DNA of 64,000 nucleotides from Pseudonocardia sp. CNS-139 (lineage in GTDB: Bacteria; Actinomycetota; Actinomycetes; Mycobacteriales; Pseudonocardiaceae). The DNA lies in the NCBI GenBank assembly GCA_001942415.1, contig MKJX01000099.1:1-64000 (forward strand), given 5' to 3'. Below, one piece after another: positions 1 through 8,645 of this stretch. The position numbers and the translations under genes were made by a program. Under the pieces are notes generated by a model. That model saw nothing but the letters and a program-made list of their open reading frames with translations, had not been told where the DNA came from and ran no database searches. Position 1 is the first letter of the stretch. The number at the start of each line of letters is the position of its first letter.

Positions 1-66
1 AGGCGGTGCGCTGCCGCGACCGGAGCAGTGGGCATGCTCCAAGCATACTCGAACATGCGTTCGATT

Positions 67-837
67 TCATGGGTGTACGGTTCCGCTCGGCCGAGCTGAG
101 GAGCGGATTACTCGATCTGGGGCCGTGCTCGTACTTGCTGGTCGCGTTGCTGTTGCTGGGCACCGTCGGACAGATGGAAACCCCGGCGTGGAACGGGAGC
201 CGACCTGGACCTGCGCGACCCGCCGACTGCACAGCTCCTCGTAGAGCCTGAGCCGCTCCGGCACCGGCCTGGTGAGCGCGGCCATGCAGCGTGCGAGCAC
301 CCAGCCGTCGTCGATGGCCTGGGCCGCGCCTTGGGCCCCCAACTGAGCAGGGTCGCGGACCGGACCGGGTAGCAGACGAGATGTCGGCCGGGGCCGACCC
401 ATAACGACCGATCGCAGTTCGTCGGCGCCGATGACGACCGACGCCTGCACGTGCGCGCCGTTGTCGAAGACGAGCCGGTTCTGCTCGACGTCCACCAGCC
501 GGTGCCCGGTGTGGATCACGTCGCGGGGCAGCGCGTCGACGAGGATCGGGTGCAGATCTGCGCGGTGGAGGGTGTCGTACGGCGCGCCGAAGCGCTCCTC
601 GATCGCTTTCCCCGCGGGCTGTTCGACGATCACGCTGTTGTCGTCCCAGCGGCGCATGACCAGGGCGTCCGGCCACACACCGACGCGGTCGAGCTGGGCG
701 CCGAGCCCGAGCCGGTGCAGCAGCCGCGCCGCGTTCGGGCTGATCTGCACCCCGGCCCCGGCCTCGCGCAGCTCGGGAGCCTGCTCGTAGACGTCGACCT
801 CGATCCCGTGCCGGCGCAGACACAGTGCGGCGGTCAT
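67..837 (-). pseudogene. decayed FAD-dependent aromatic monooxygenase
   Basis: The frame holds recognisable pieces of a class A flavoprotein monooxygenase (salicylate-hydroxylase type): the tail of the glycine-rich nucleotide-binding motif (GGIGGMTAAL), the block AGAGVQISPNAARLLHRLGL, and GADELRSVV. It then jumps straight to AAQAIDDGWVLARC, which in intact relatives lies well over 100 residues further on, behind the second flavin-binding motif, which is absent here. The start before the glycine motif is missing and the C-terminus runs into unrelated sequence. Intact relatives hydroxylate aromatic rings with FAD and NAD(P)H. The internal deletion and lost ends make this a pseudogene rather than a sequencing frameshift. 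No neighbour suggests a substrate. Confidence 0.7.
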
Positions 838-995
838 GCCACCGATGCCACCGAGCGCGCGGTGGGCAACGCCGCTACGGTGCCGCGGAGCTGCGGCGCA
901 TCGGGCCTGATCCACATCGTGCAGCTCGGCCCGCCCCTGTACGTGACCGGTTTGGTCACGGGTCGAGGCGTGACGAAACCACCACGGCGTCGGGC

Positions 996-1190
996 GTGGA
1001 CACGTACCGCTGCAGGGCGTGCCATCGCCCGCTGCTCTCCTCCCACACCGGCAGGCCGCGCAGCTACTGCTCCCGCGCCCGTCGACAGCGCGCCCACCGC
1101 ACGGTTCCGCTGGACCTGGTCGAGACCAGGAAGTTCGGCTCGCGGGCGATCGACAAGCGCTACGGTCGCGCCCGGACCGACCGAGAGGAC
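996..1190 (+). other. possible small zinc-finger gene or remnant
   Basis: From a GTG at 996 the plus strand encodes a short cysteine motif, CRACHRPL followed by GRPRSYCSRARRQRAHR. This resembles the small actinobacterial proteins with a CxxC...YCSxxCRQRAYR zinc finger, although one expected cysteine reads as arginine here (SRARRQ). The frame does not stop before the VOC gene at 1195, so the true end cannot be placed and a frameshift or decay is likely. Function is unknown. Apart from this, the roughly 350 bases between the monooxygenase remnant and the VOC gene show nothing recognisable. Confidence 0.3.
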
Positions 1191-1194
1191 GCGC

Positions 1195-1575
1195 ATGGCC
1201 AGCAAGTTCACCGAGCTCGCGATCGACTGCGCCGACCCCGCCGCGCTCGCCCGGTTCTGGTGCGCGGTGCTCGGCTACGAGGTACAGGACGAGGAGGACG
1301 GCTTCGTCGGCATCGGCTCCCCGGCCGTGCCCGACGACCAACGCGGCCCGGTGGCCCCGGCGTTGACGTTCGCGCGCGTGCCCGAGGGCAAGACGGTCAA
1401 GAACCGGCTGCACATCGACGTCAGCCCGACCGACCGGGACCAGCACGACGAGGTCCGCCGCCTGCTCGACCTGGGCGCCCGGCACGCCGACGTCGGCCAG
1501 GGCGACGAGCGCTGGGTCGTGCTCGCCGACCCCGAGGGGAACGAGTTCTGCGTCCTCGCCGACCGCCGCCCCTGA
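1195..1575 (+). CDS. VOC (glyoxalase-like) family protein
   Basis: A 126-residue protein beginning at ATG 1195, a family-typical small size. The N-terminus contains CADPAALARFWCAVLGYEV, the usual opening of actinobacterial glyoxalase-like proteins, and the C-terminus has LADPEGNEFCVLADR, the last strand of the vicinal-oxygen-chelate fold with its metal-ligand glutamate/asparagine region. VOC proteins bind small molecules or perform metal-dependent chemistry such as dioxygenation, isomerisation or antibiotic sequestration; the substrate cannot be predicted. It stands alone on the plus strand, convergent with acpS, the two stop codons being only a few bases apart. Confidence 0.85.
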   Translation: MASKFTELAIDCADPAALARFWCAVLGYEVQDEEDGFVGIGSPAVPDDQRGPVAPALTFARVPEGKTVKNRLHIDVSPTDRDQHDEVRRLLDLGARHADVGQGDERWVVLADPEGNEFCVLADRRP

Positions 1576-1582
1576 CCGGCGC

Positions 1583-1963
1583 TCAGACGGAGCGCGCCAC
1601 CGCCACCGCGATCGCCATCGAGCCGGTGTGGGTGATGCTCACCGTCACCGCGAGCCCCGCCGGCAGCCGCGGCCCCAGCCGCACCACCGGCCGCCCGTCC
1701 GGTTCGGCGACGATCTCCACGTCCCGGACGTTGGCCGCGACCCACGGGGCCAGCGCCTTCACCACCGCCTCCTTGGCGCACCACCGTCCGGCGAAGCGTT
1801 CGGCGCTGAGCCCGGACAGGCAGTGGGCCCGTTCGGCGGGGGTGAAGAGGCGCAGGTCGGGGGCGTGCCAGCGGGCGATCTCCTCGGCGTCGACGCCGAC
1901 GCCGGGCAGGTCGGCCAGCTCGGCCAGCGCGGCGAGCGTGTCCGTCACCTCGGCGAGCGTCAC
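1583..1963 (-). CDS. acpS: holo-ACP synthase (4'-phosphopantetheinyl transferase)
   Basis: A 126-residue AcpS-type enzyme that transfers 4'-phosphopantetheine from CoA to the serine of an acyl carrier protein. GVDAEEIARW carries the Mg-binding aspartate, FAGRWCAKEAVVKAL is the family signature with the second acidic residue and lysine, and VSITHTG is the closing strand. The start is GTG at 1963, overlapping the stop of the LuxC-like gene as GTGA, so it is translationally coupled. It is the last gene of the operon that contains its own ACP (6396-6674), which suggests a dedicated activator for that ACP rather than the housekeeping AcpS; this is inference. Confidence 0.9.
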   Translation of the reverse strand: MTLAEVTDTLAALAELADLPGVGVDAEEIARWHAPDLRLFTPAERAHCLSGLSAERFAGRWCAKEAVVKALAPWVAANVRDVEIVAEPDGRPVVRLGPRLPAGLAVTVSITHTGSMAIAVAVARSV

Positions 1964-3182
1964 GGCGCGACGACCACCCGCCGCGTGAACGACTGGAGCA
2001 GGTCGTGGCCGTCCCACACCCGGCCGAACGTGAGCGCCTGCCCGACCGGCACGATCCGGTCGATGCCGCGCCCGTTCAGCGCGACGGCGAGCGCGCGCAG
2101 GTCGGCCGCGGCGAAGCCGTGGTGGGTGAGGGTCTGGACCCGCCGGTCGACGTGCTCCACGAGGTCGCCCAGCGCGTCCAGGCGGTGCTGCAGGAAGATC
2201 CCGCCGCCGCAGAAGTCCGCACCCGCGACGGGGAACGCGTCGACGGACAGCACCGCCAGCTCGTTGCCGTACGCGCCGTACCCGGTGACCGGCTGGTCGA
2301 GCACCGTGCGGTAGCCGTAGCCGAGCTTCGCGAGCGCGCCGGCCGTGTCGACCCGGTAGCCGCGTTCGGCGACGCGGCGGGCGAGCCGGTCGAAGAGGTC
2401 CGCGCCGGCGTCCGCGCAGGTCGCGGGGTCACCGACCCACACGACCACCCGCGGTGACGAGCAGCCGAGCTGGTCGAACCAGTAGGTGTCGTTGTAGAAG
2501 CCGTGCACCAGGCGTCGCGTTCGGCGGGCCCCAGCGCGGTGTACGCGGCGGCGTCCAGCGCTGCCATGCTGGTGCGGTCGGAGAACGTCAGCTCGCCGGC
2601 GTGCGGGGCGAGCGGGCTGCGGCGCACGGTGTCGACGGTCGCGTCGCCGCCCCAGATCACCCGCACGTCGCAGGCCAGCGAGAACGCGTCGGTGACGGTC
2701 TTGTCGTGCCCGTACCGGACGATCGCGGTGGTGTCGCGCACGGCCGGATGGTCCGGCAGCAGTTCGCCGACGACGTCCACGAGCAGGTCGGTCTGCGCGC
2801 TCGCCCGCTCGGACAGGCGCACGACGTTGCGGTTGCCGCACAGCACCGACAGCAGCCACGAGTAGACGAACACGGTGTCGACGTTCGCGGGTGGTATGTG
2901 GAAGACGGTGCCGCGCGGCACGAGCACGGTGGTCTCGTCGGCCAGGTCGGCGAACGCGGCTGCCATCCGCGCGACGGCCGACCGGCGCAGGAAGTACGCC
3001 AGCGCCTGCACCTCGGGCAGGTGCCGGGCGCGGCGCCCGAGCGCGCGCGAGAGGTCCGCGCAGAACGCCGTGACCTCCGGCCCGAACGGCCGCAGCGCCG
3101 GGGTCGCGGCCAGCGCCGGGAGCAGGACGTCCAGGTCCACCGCGTCCGCGCGCGGCGCGACCATGCGCACGGCCGCGCTCAC
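1960..3182 (-). CDS. LuxC-like acyl-CoA/acyl-protein reductase (frameshifted)
   Basis: About 407 residues, similar in layout to LuxC, the NADPH-dependent reductase that converts an enzyme-bound acyl thioester to a fatty aldehyde. Landmarks are VFHIPPANVDTVFVYSW, GNRNVVRLS and, after a frame change near 2500, FYNDTYWFDQLGCSSPR, where the cysteine is the likely acyl-accepting nucleophile, then YGNELAVLSVDAF. The break follows DAW and is restored by adding one G, so it looks like a sequencing deletion. The gene starts at GTG 3182 overlapping the LuxE-like stop by GTGA and its own stop overlaps acpS. The pairing LuxE-LuxC mirrors the bioluminescence fatty-acid reductase complex, but no luciferase genes are present. 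Confidence 0.85.
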
Positions 3183-4252
3183 GACGCACTCGCGTAGGCG
3201 TGCGTGTCGCTGCAGCCGCGCAGCTCGGTCTGCGGCACCCGGCCGATGATCTCCAGCTGCTTGCCGCCCCAGCCCGTCGCCGGGTCCGCGACGCCGTGCA
3301 CGACGCCGAGGTCCTCCGTGAGCAGGACGTGCCCCGGGTAGCTGCGCGGCAGCGTGCTGAGCACCTCGACCACGCCTGGGGTGCCGTGCGGCACCTCCGC
3401 CCAGGTCACGGGGTCGCGCACGATCACCTCGGAGAAGTTCGGCGCGTGCAGGTACCCGTCGCGCCCTCCAGGAGGACGCCGCCCACCTGCTCGACCATCC
3501 CGTAGAAGTTGTGCACCCGCCGCAGCCCCGTGGACGCGTGCAGCGCCGCCTTGAACTCGGCGTTGCCGACGGCCTCGGCCTGCAGCTTCTTCCACCCGCC
3601 GCTGTGCACGAGCACGGCCTGCGAGAGGTCGACGTCCAGGCCCAGCTCGACGATCCGGCGGTGGAGGTACTTCCACACCATGAACGTGAAGCCGAAGACG
3701 AGCACCGGCCCGCCGGCGAAGCGGTCGCGGAACCGCAGCAGCGCCTCGACGTCCAGCTCCATGTCGTCGTCGAGCACGTACGTGTGGTGCCGCCCGAAGC
3801 TCAGCATCCCCAGCACACCGGCGCCGCGGGCGCTGAACGACGCCCGGTCCCGCACGACGTTCGGCGTGTCGACGACCAGCATCGGCAGCCGCTGCCGGCC
3901 CAGCACCGACGTCATGACGGCGGCCAGCCCGGGTCTGGGCCTGCGCGGTGTCGCGGTCGAGCACGATCCGGCTGACCCGCTGCCCGGTGGTGCCGCTGGA
4001 GGTCATGATCTTGAAGACCTCCTCGTCGGGCACGCTGCGCAGCAGGTGCGACTTGAAGAGCGATACGGGCAGGTAGGGCAGGTCGGCGAGCGAGCCGTAC
4101 GGGCCCGCGGGCAGCACCGAGAGCAGCCGCGCGTAGTCGGCGCAGGCGCGCCGGTGGTGCTCCACCAGCTCGGCCAGCCGGTCGAGCAGGAGCACCTCCT
4201 TCTCCGCCTGCGGGATCGAGAACTGCGGTCGCAGCACCAGCTCGTCGGACAT
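3179..4252 (-). CDS. LuxE/PaaK-family acyl-protein synthetase (two frameshifts)
   Basis: About 357 residues. The N-terminal part has FKIMTSSGTTGQRVS, the glycine-rich ATP-binding loop of the LuxE acyl-protein synthetases (adenylate-forming). The middle, in another frame, reads LVFGFTFMVWKYLHRR and RRVHNFYGMVEQVGGV, and the C-terminus ends with LTEDLGVVHG and IIGRVPQTELRGCSDTHAY, typical of LuxE. The frame changes lie near 3935 and 3465. LuxE activates a fatty acid as acyl-AMP and passes it to its own cysteine and then to LuxC. Start ATG at 4252 overlaps the ligase stop by one base (TGATG), and the stop overlaps the LuxC-like start. Confidence 0.87.
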   Translation of the reverse strand: MSDELVLRPQFSIPQAEKEVLLLDRLAELVEHHRRACADYARLLSVLPAGPYGSLADLPYLPVSLFKSHLLRSVPDEEVFKIMTSSGTTGQRVSRIVLDRDTAQAQTRAGRRHDVGAGPAAAADAGRRHAERRAGPGVVQRPRRRCAGDAELRAAPHVRARRRHGAGRRGAAAVPRPLRRRAGARLRLHVHGVEVPPPPDRRAGPGRRPLAGRARAQRRVEEAAGRGRRQRRVQGGAARVHGAAAGAQLLRDGRAGGRRPPGGRDGYLHAPNFSEVIVRDPVTWAEVPHGTPGVVEVLSTLPRSYPGHVLLTEDLGVVHGVADPATGWGGKQLEIIGRVPQTELRGCSDTHAYASAS

Positions 4253-5635
4253 CAGGCGCTCCGCTTCCCGCGCGCCTCCAGCGTGCGGTAGTCGATCTTG
4301 CCGTTGGGGGTGCGCGGCAGCGGGTCCGTCCGCCGGAACCGCACGGCGCTGACGGGCACGCGCAGGTCGTGGGCGAGGCGGCGGCGCCGGTCGTCGAAGC
4401 CGTCCTCGTCCGCGCCCTCGCAGTGCACGACCAGCGAGTCCGGCCCGGCCACCACCGCGACCGGCCCGCCGCCCTGCAGCATCTGCTCGACCTCGTCGAG
4501 GCTGATCCGGGTGCCGTACACCTTGGCGATGCGCGTGGTGCGGCCGCCGAGGAAGAGGTAGCCGTCGGCGTCGAGCGAGCCGAGGTCGCCGGTCTCCAGC
4601 CGGTCGCCGTGGACGTCGCCGAGCGCGAGGTCGGACGTGTCCTCGGCGTAGCCCATCATCACGTTCGGCCCCTGGTAGACGACGTGGCCCTGCGCGTCCG
4701 ACGGGAGCGGCGTGCCGTCCGCGCCGCGGATCTCGATGCGCCCGCCGGGCAGCGGCAGCCCGGCCGAGCCGAGCTTCGCCGGCAGCGCCGACGACGGCAG
4801 GCAGGTCATCCGCGGCGCCGCCTCCGTCTGCCCGTACATGACGTGGAACGCGCCGCCGCGCGCGGTCATGATCTCGTGGAACCACGTGACGACGGCCGGC
4901 TCCAGCCGCCCGCCGGCCTGCGTCAGCATCCGGACGGACGGCAGGTCGAGCTTGTCGAAGCCCAGCCGGCGCAGCATGTGGAACGTGTAGGGCACCCCCG
5001 CTCAGCGACGTCGGCTCGTGCTGCTTCACGGTGTCCCAGAACGCGGGCTCCAGCACCGTCGCACCGCTGACCACCACCGACCCGCCGGCCGCGAGGTGCG
5101 TGTTCAACACGGACATGCCGAAGCTGTAATGCAGCGGCAGCATCGTGATCGCGCGGTCGTCGGCGGTGAGGCCGAGCGACGCGACGATCGCCGCGGTGTT
5201 GGCCGCGACGTTCCCCCGCGAGAGCCGCACGAACTTGGGACTCCCGGTGCTCCCGGACGTCGTGAGCAGCACGGCGAGGTCGGGGTGCACGGGCGGCGGG
5301 ACGCCGTCGAACGTGCGGTGGCGGCCGCCGCCGCGGTAGCCGGGCAGCGCGCAGCCGGCCGGCGGGTCGACGACCAGCGCGGGGCGGTAGCGCGCGACCA
5401 GCGCATCGGCCTGCGCCGGGTGCAGCGTCGGGTCGAGCAGCGCGACCGGCGTGCCGTGGTGCAGCGCGGCGACGTGGTCGACCACCGTCTCGACGGTGGC
5501 GGCCGCGAACAGGAACACCAGCCCGCGCGCCGGCTCCCGGTCGGCCACCAGCCCGGCCAGCGCGCGGTGTGTGACGACCCGCCCGGTCCCGGCGTCGACG
5601 AGCGCGGGCGCGTCGCTCTGCGGATGCAGGATCAC
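4252..5635 (-). CDS. acyl-AMP ligase (ANL superfamily, frameshifted)
   Basis: About 460 residues of an adenylate-forming acyl ligase. LLTTSGSTGSPKFVRLSRGN is the P-loop core, MYGQTEA the A5 motif, TGDLGSLDADGYLFLGGR the hinge region, and RTPNGKIDYRTL carries the catalytic lysine of the mobile C-terminal domain. The frame changes near 4997 at a run of five G where four would keep the frame, so an inserted base is likely. Start is GTG at 5635, nine bases after the SDR stop. With an ACP three genes upstream, it could load an acyl chain on that ACP (fatty acyl-ACP ligase) or make acyl-CoA; the chain length is not predictable. Confidence 0.88.
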
Positions 5636-5644
5636 GGGCGCCCC

Positions 5645-6403
5645 CTAGACGAGCATTCCGCCGTCGACGCCGAGCACGACGCCGGTGACGTACGCCGACA
5701 TGTCGGAGGCGAGGAACAGCACCGCCTTCGCGACGTCGTCCGGGGTGCCGACGCGGCCGATCTTGATCGACGCGGCCCGCTCGCGGTACTTCTCCGGGGG
5801 CAGCGCCCTGGTCATGTCGGTGTCGATGAAGCCGGGCGCGACCGCGTTGACCCGCACGCCGGCCGGGGCCAGCTCCTTCGCCGCCGACCGGGTCAGCCCG
5901 ATCAGCGCCGCCTTGGACGCGCCGTACACGGCCTGGCCCTCGTTGCCGACCACGCCGATGATCGACGAGACGTTGACGACCGACCCGCCGCCGCTGCGCC
6001 GCATCAGCCGGGCCGCGGCCTGCAGGTGGCGGATCGGGCCGAGCGTGTTGACGGCGAACGTGTTCTCCAGCGCCTGGTCGGAGATCATCCCGATCAGGGC
6101 GTCGTCGAGCACGCCCGCGCTGTTGACCAGCACGTCCAGCCGGCCCAGCTCGCTGCGGATGGTCCTGTACGCGGCCGTGATCTGCGCGGCGTCGCGGGAG
6201 TCGCACTCGATGCCGACCGCGCGCACGCCGTAGGTGTCGGCCAGCTCCTTGGCCCGCAGCTCGGCGGCCGCGGTGCCGGACGCGCCGGCGACGACGACGT
6301 CCGCGCCGTGCTCGGCCAGCCGGCAGGCGGTGACCCAGCCGATCCCGCGGGTCGACCCGGTGACGAACGCGACCCGCCCGCTCAGGTCGAGCAGGTCACT
6401 CAC
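5645..6403 (-). CDS. FabG-like short-chain dehydrogenase (3-oxoacyl-ACP reductase type)
   Basis: A 252-residue intact SDR. TGSTRGIG binds the dinucleotide, NSAG and the serine in VNVSSIIG precede the active site, and VYGASKAAL supplies the Tyr-x-x-x-Lys pair; IDTDM and the closing VDGGMLV are typical of FabG. The family reduces 3-oxoacyl-ACP or other carbonyls with NADPH. It begins at GTG 6403, eight bases inside the end of the ACP gene, so it is coupled to the ACP and probably acts on an ACP-bound intermediate. Lack of a ketosynthase nearby means that chain elongation is not evident. Confidence 0.9.
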   Translation of the reverse strand: MSDLLDLSGRVAFVTGSTRGIGWVTACRLAEHGADVVVAGASGTAAAELRAKELADTYGVRAVGIECDSRDAAQITAAYRTIRSELGRLDVLVNSAGVLDDALIGMISDQALENTFAVNTLGPIRHLQAAARLMRRSGGGSVVNVSSIIGVVGNEGQAVYGASKAALIGLTRSAAKELAPAGVRVNAVAPGFIDTDMTRALPPEKYRERAASIKIGRVGTPDDVAKAVLFLASDMSAYVTGVVLGVDGGMLV

Positions 6404-6674
6404 GGTTTCGACCCGCCCCGGCGCCTTCCATCCCCCAGGTCACGCCGTACTTCGCGAGGATCTCCCTGACCTTGGGGTAGCTGCTCATGTCGATGACGTC
6501 CTCGGTGTCGATCATGACGTCGAAGGCGTCCTCGATCTCGGCGACGAGCCGCATGTGGGCCACCGAGTCCCACTGCTCGATGCCGCGGTAGGCGAGCGTC
6601 TCCCACGCGACGTCGGCCGGCACGTCGAGCGCGTCGACGAACGCCTGCTGGAGGATCTTCTCGTTGGTCACCAT
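6396..6674 (-). CDS. acyl carrier protein
   Basis: A 92-residue acidic protein with the phosphopantetheine attachment site WDSVAHMRLVAEIEDAF; the serine in DSVAHM is the expected carrier residue. The pattern continues with DVIDMSSYPKVREIL, the usual third and fourth helices of ACPs found outside fatty-acid synthase loci. ATG 6674 lies seven bases inside the end of the upstream phosphoglycosyl transferase gene, and the SDR starts within its own end. It is the hub of the operon: AcpS, SDR, ligase and LuxC/LuxE-like enzymes can all be imagined acting on its thioester, though which do is not shown by the sequence. Confidence 0.92.
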   Translation of the reverse strand: MVTNEKILQQAFVDALDVPADVAWETLAYRGIEQWDSVAHMRLVAEIEDAFDVMIDTEDVIDMSSYPKVREILAKYGVTWGMEGAGAGRNRE

Positions 6675-7423
6675 CGGGGCTCCTCCGGCTGGTCGACGAT
6701 CGGCATGGGTCCGGTGGCGGCGGCGTACGACGCGCCGTTCGGCCGGGGGAGGGTGACGCGGGGCACCACCACGAGCGGTTCGGTCGGGACGTCCAAGGGT
6801 CGGGGTGCCGGCGGCGCGTCCGCCGTCCAGATGTCGATCAGCTGCCCGGACTCGGTGCGGAAGCCCTCGTTCACCCCACCCGCGCCGCGCGCGCCGGACG
6901 GCCGGATCACGCGCAGCGCCGTGAGCGCCACGATCCGCATGTCCAGGGCGAACGAGCGGTTCTGCAGGTACCAGAGGTCCAGCTCGATGCGCTCGGTCCA
7001 GCTGATCGCGTTGCGGCCGTTGACCTGCGCCCACCCGGTCAGCCCCGGCCGCACGACCAGGCGGCCGCGCTGGCGCGGCGAGAAGTGCGCGGCCTGGTTG
7101 GGCAGCGCCGGGCGCGGCCCGATGATGCTCATGTCGCCGCGGACGATGTTCCACAGCTGCGGCAGCTCGTCGAGACCGCTGCCGCGCAGGAACCGGCCGA
7201 GCGCCGGGATGCGCTCCACGTCCTGCTGGCCGTGGTAGTCGGCGGGGCGCATGCTCCGGAACTTGACGAGCGTGAACACCTCCCCGCCGCGCCCGGCGCG
7301 CTCCTGCCGGAACAGCACCGGGCCGCCCATCGTGAGGAGGATCGCGAGCGCGACCAGCCCCACGACCGGCGCCACGACGATCCCGATGGTGACGCAGACG
7401 ACGACGTCGACCACTCGCCTCAT
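6668..7423 (-). CDS. phosphoglycosyl transferase (PglC/WcaJ-type sugar transferase)
   Basis: About 251 residues of the monotopic bacterial sugar-transferase family, which moves a phospho-sugar from UDP-sugar to undecaprenyl phosphate at the inner membrane face. One N-terminal hydrophobic stretch (VVVCVTIGIVVAPVVGLVAL) is followed by GGPVLFRQERAGRGG, VKFRSM, the catalytic Asp-Glu dyad in SGLDELPQLWN, GDMSIIGPRPAL and VRPGLTGWAQVNGRN. The start ATG 7423 overlaps the aminotransferase stop (ATGA). A proline-rich tail of about 50 residues after the conserved domain is unusual. Its position beside PglF- and PglE-like genes suggests a 4-amino-sugar phosphate as substrate. Confidence 0.92.
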   Translation of the reverse strand: MRRVVDVVVCVTIGIVVAPVVGLVALAILLTMGGPVLFRQERAGRGGEVFTLVKFRSMRPADYHGQQDVERIPALGRFLRGSGLDELPQLWNIVRGDMSIIGPRPALPNQAAHFSPRQRGRLVVRPGLTGWAQVNGRNAISWTERIELDLWYLQNRSFALDMRIVALTALRVIRPSGARGAGGVNEGFRTESGQLIDIWTADAPPAPRPLDVPTEPLVVVPRVTLPRPNGASYAAATGPMPIVDQPEEPRW

Positions 7424-8645
7424 GCTGTGACCTCCCCCAGAACCTTCAGCACGGCGTCGGCGCTCGCCTGCACGTCCGCCGACGCGAGCGCCGGATGCAC
7501 CTGCAGCACGAACGACGTGCGGCCGAGCCACGCCGCGACCGGCAGCGGGGCCGGCGGCCGGCCCACGCCGTCGAAGGCGCGCTCGCGGTGGATCTCCGGG
7601 CAGCCGCCGGACGCGCAGGCGACGCCCTCCGCCGCGACCGCGGCGACGACCCGGTCCCGGTCCCAGCCCGGCCTGAGCAGCTCCGGGCGGACCTGGGCGT
7701 AGAAGCGGTAGTAGGCGTGCTCGACGCCGTCCGGCACAGCGGGCAGCCGCAGCGCCGGCACGCCGCCGAGCGCGTCGGCGAGCATCCCGGCGTACGCCCG
7801 CCGCCGCGCGACCCAGCCCTCGATCTTGGGCAGCTGCAGCCGCCCCACGGCCGCCTGCACCTCGGTCATGCGGGCGTTGGTGCCGAAGCTGTCGTGCAGC
7901 CAGCGGAAACCCGGCGGGTGCTGCCCCTCGTGCACACCCGACCAGCTCTTGCCGTGGTCCTTCAGCTCCCAGCAGCGGCGGGCGAGGGCCTCGTCGTCGG
8001 TGGTGATCGCGCCGCCCTCGCCGGCCGTCGTCATGATCTTGTCCTGGCAGAACGACCAGCCCGCGACGCGCCCGGTGCGGCCGACCGCGCGGCCGTCCCG
8101 GCGGGCGCCGTGGGCCTGCGCGCAGTCCTCGACGAGGGGCAGCCCGCGGGCGTCGGCGAGCGCGGCCAGCGGCGCGACGTCCGCGGGGTGGCCGCCGACG
8201 TGCACGACGACCAGCGCCGCCGTGCGCGCGGTGATCGCCGGCGCCACGGTGGCGGCGGTCATGGCCTGCGAGTCCGGGTCGACGTCGACGACCACCGGCC
8301 GGGCGCCGCACGCCGCCACCGCGCTGGCGGTGGCGATGAACGTCGCCGACGGGACGATCACCTCGCGCCCGGGCCGACCCCGAGCGCCTGCAGCGCGATC
8401 TCCAGCGCGACCGTGCCGTTGGCGACGGCGACCGCGTGCCGCGCCCCGCTCCAGCGCGCGAGCTCGTCCTCGAACGCGCGGCCGTGCTCGCCGGTCCAGT
8501 AGTTCACCCGGCCCGAGAGCAGCACCTCGCCCGCGACGGCCGCGTCCGCGGCGTCGAACACCGGCCAGGTCGGGGCCGGGGTCCGGCGCACCGGCTCGCC
8601 CCCGTCGACGGCGAGCCGGCCGCCGGCGACGGTGGTGGTGGTCAC
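7420..8645 (-). CDS. DegT/DnrJ/EryC1 sugar aminotransferase (frameshifted)
   Basis: About 408 residues. The N-terminal part has LAVDGGEPVR and GARHAVAVANGTVALEIALQ; after a one-base loss near 8365 the frame continues with VPSATFIATA, DCAQAHGAR and SFCQDKIMTTAGEGGAI, whose lysine should bind PLP. DYxxNxR-type contacts are replaced by GTNARMTEVQAAVG, normal for the family. These enzymes aminate keto-sugars of nucleotide-linked intermediates, here most likely the 4-keto product of the PglF-like dehydratase. Start GTG 8645 overlaps the preceding stop as GTGA. Confidence 0.9.

Noticed and set aside
3179-4252. LuxC/LuxE genes as evidence of a bioluminescence (lux) operon
   Set aside because: No luciferase LuxA/LuxB or transferase LuxD is present; the operon partners are sugar and ACP genes.
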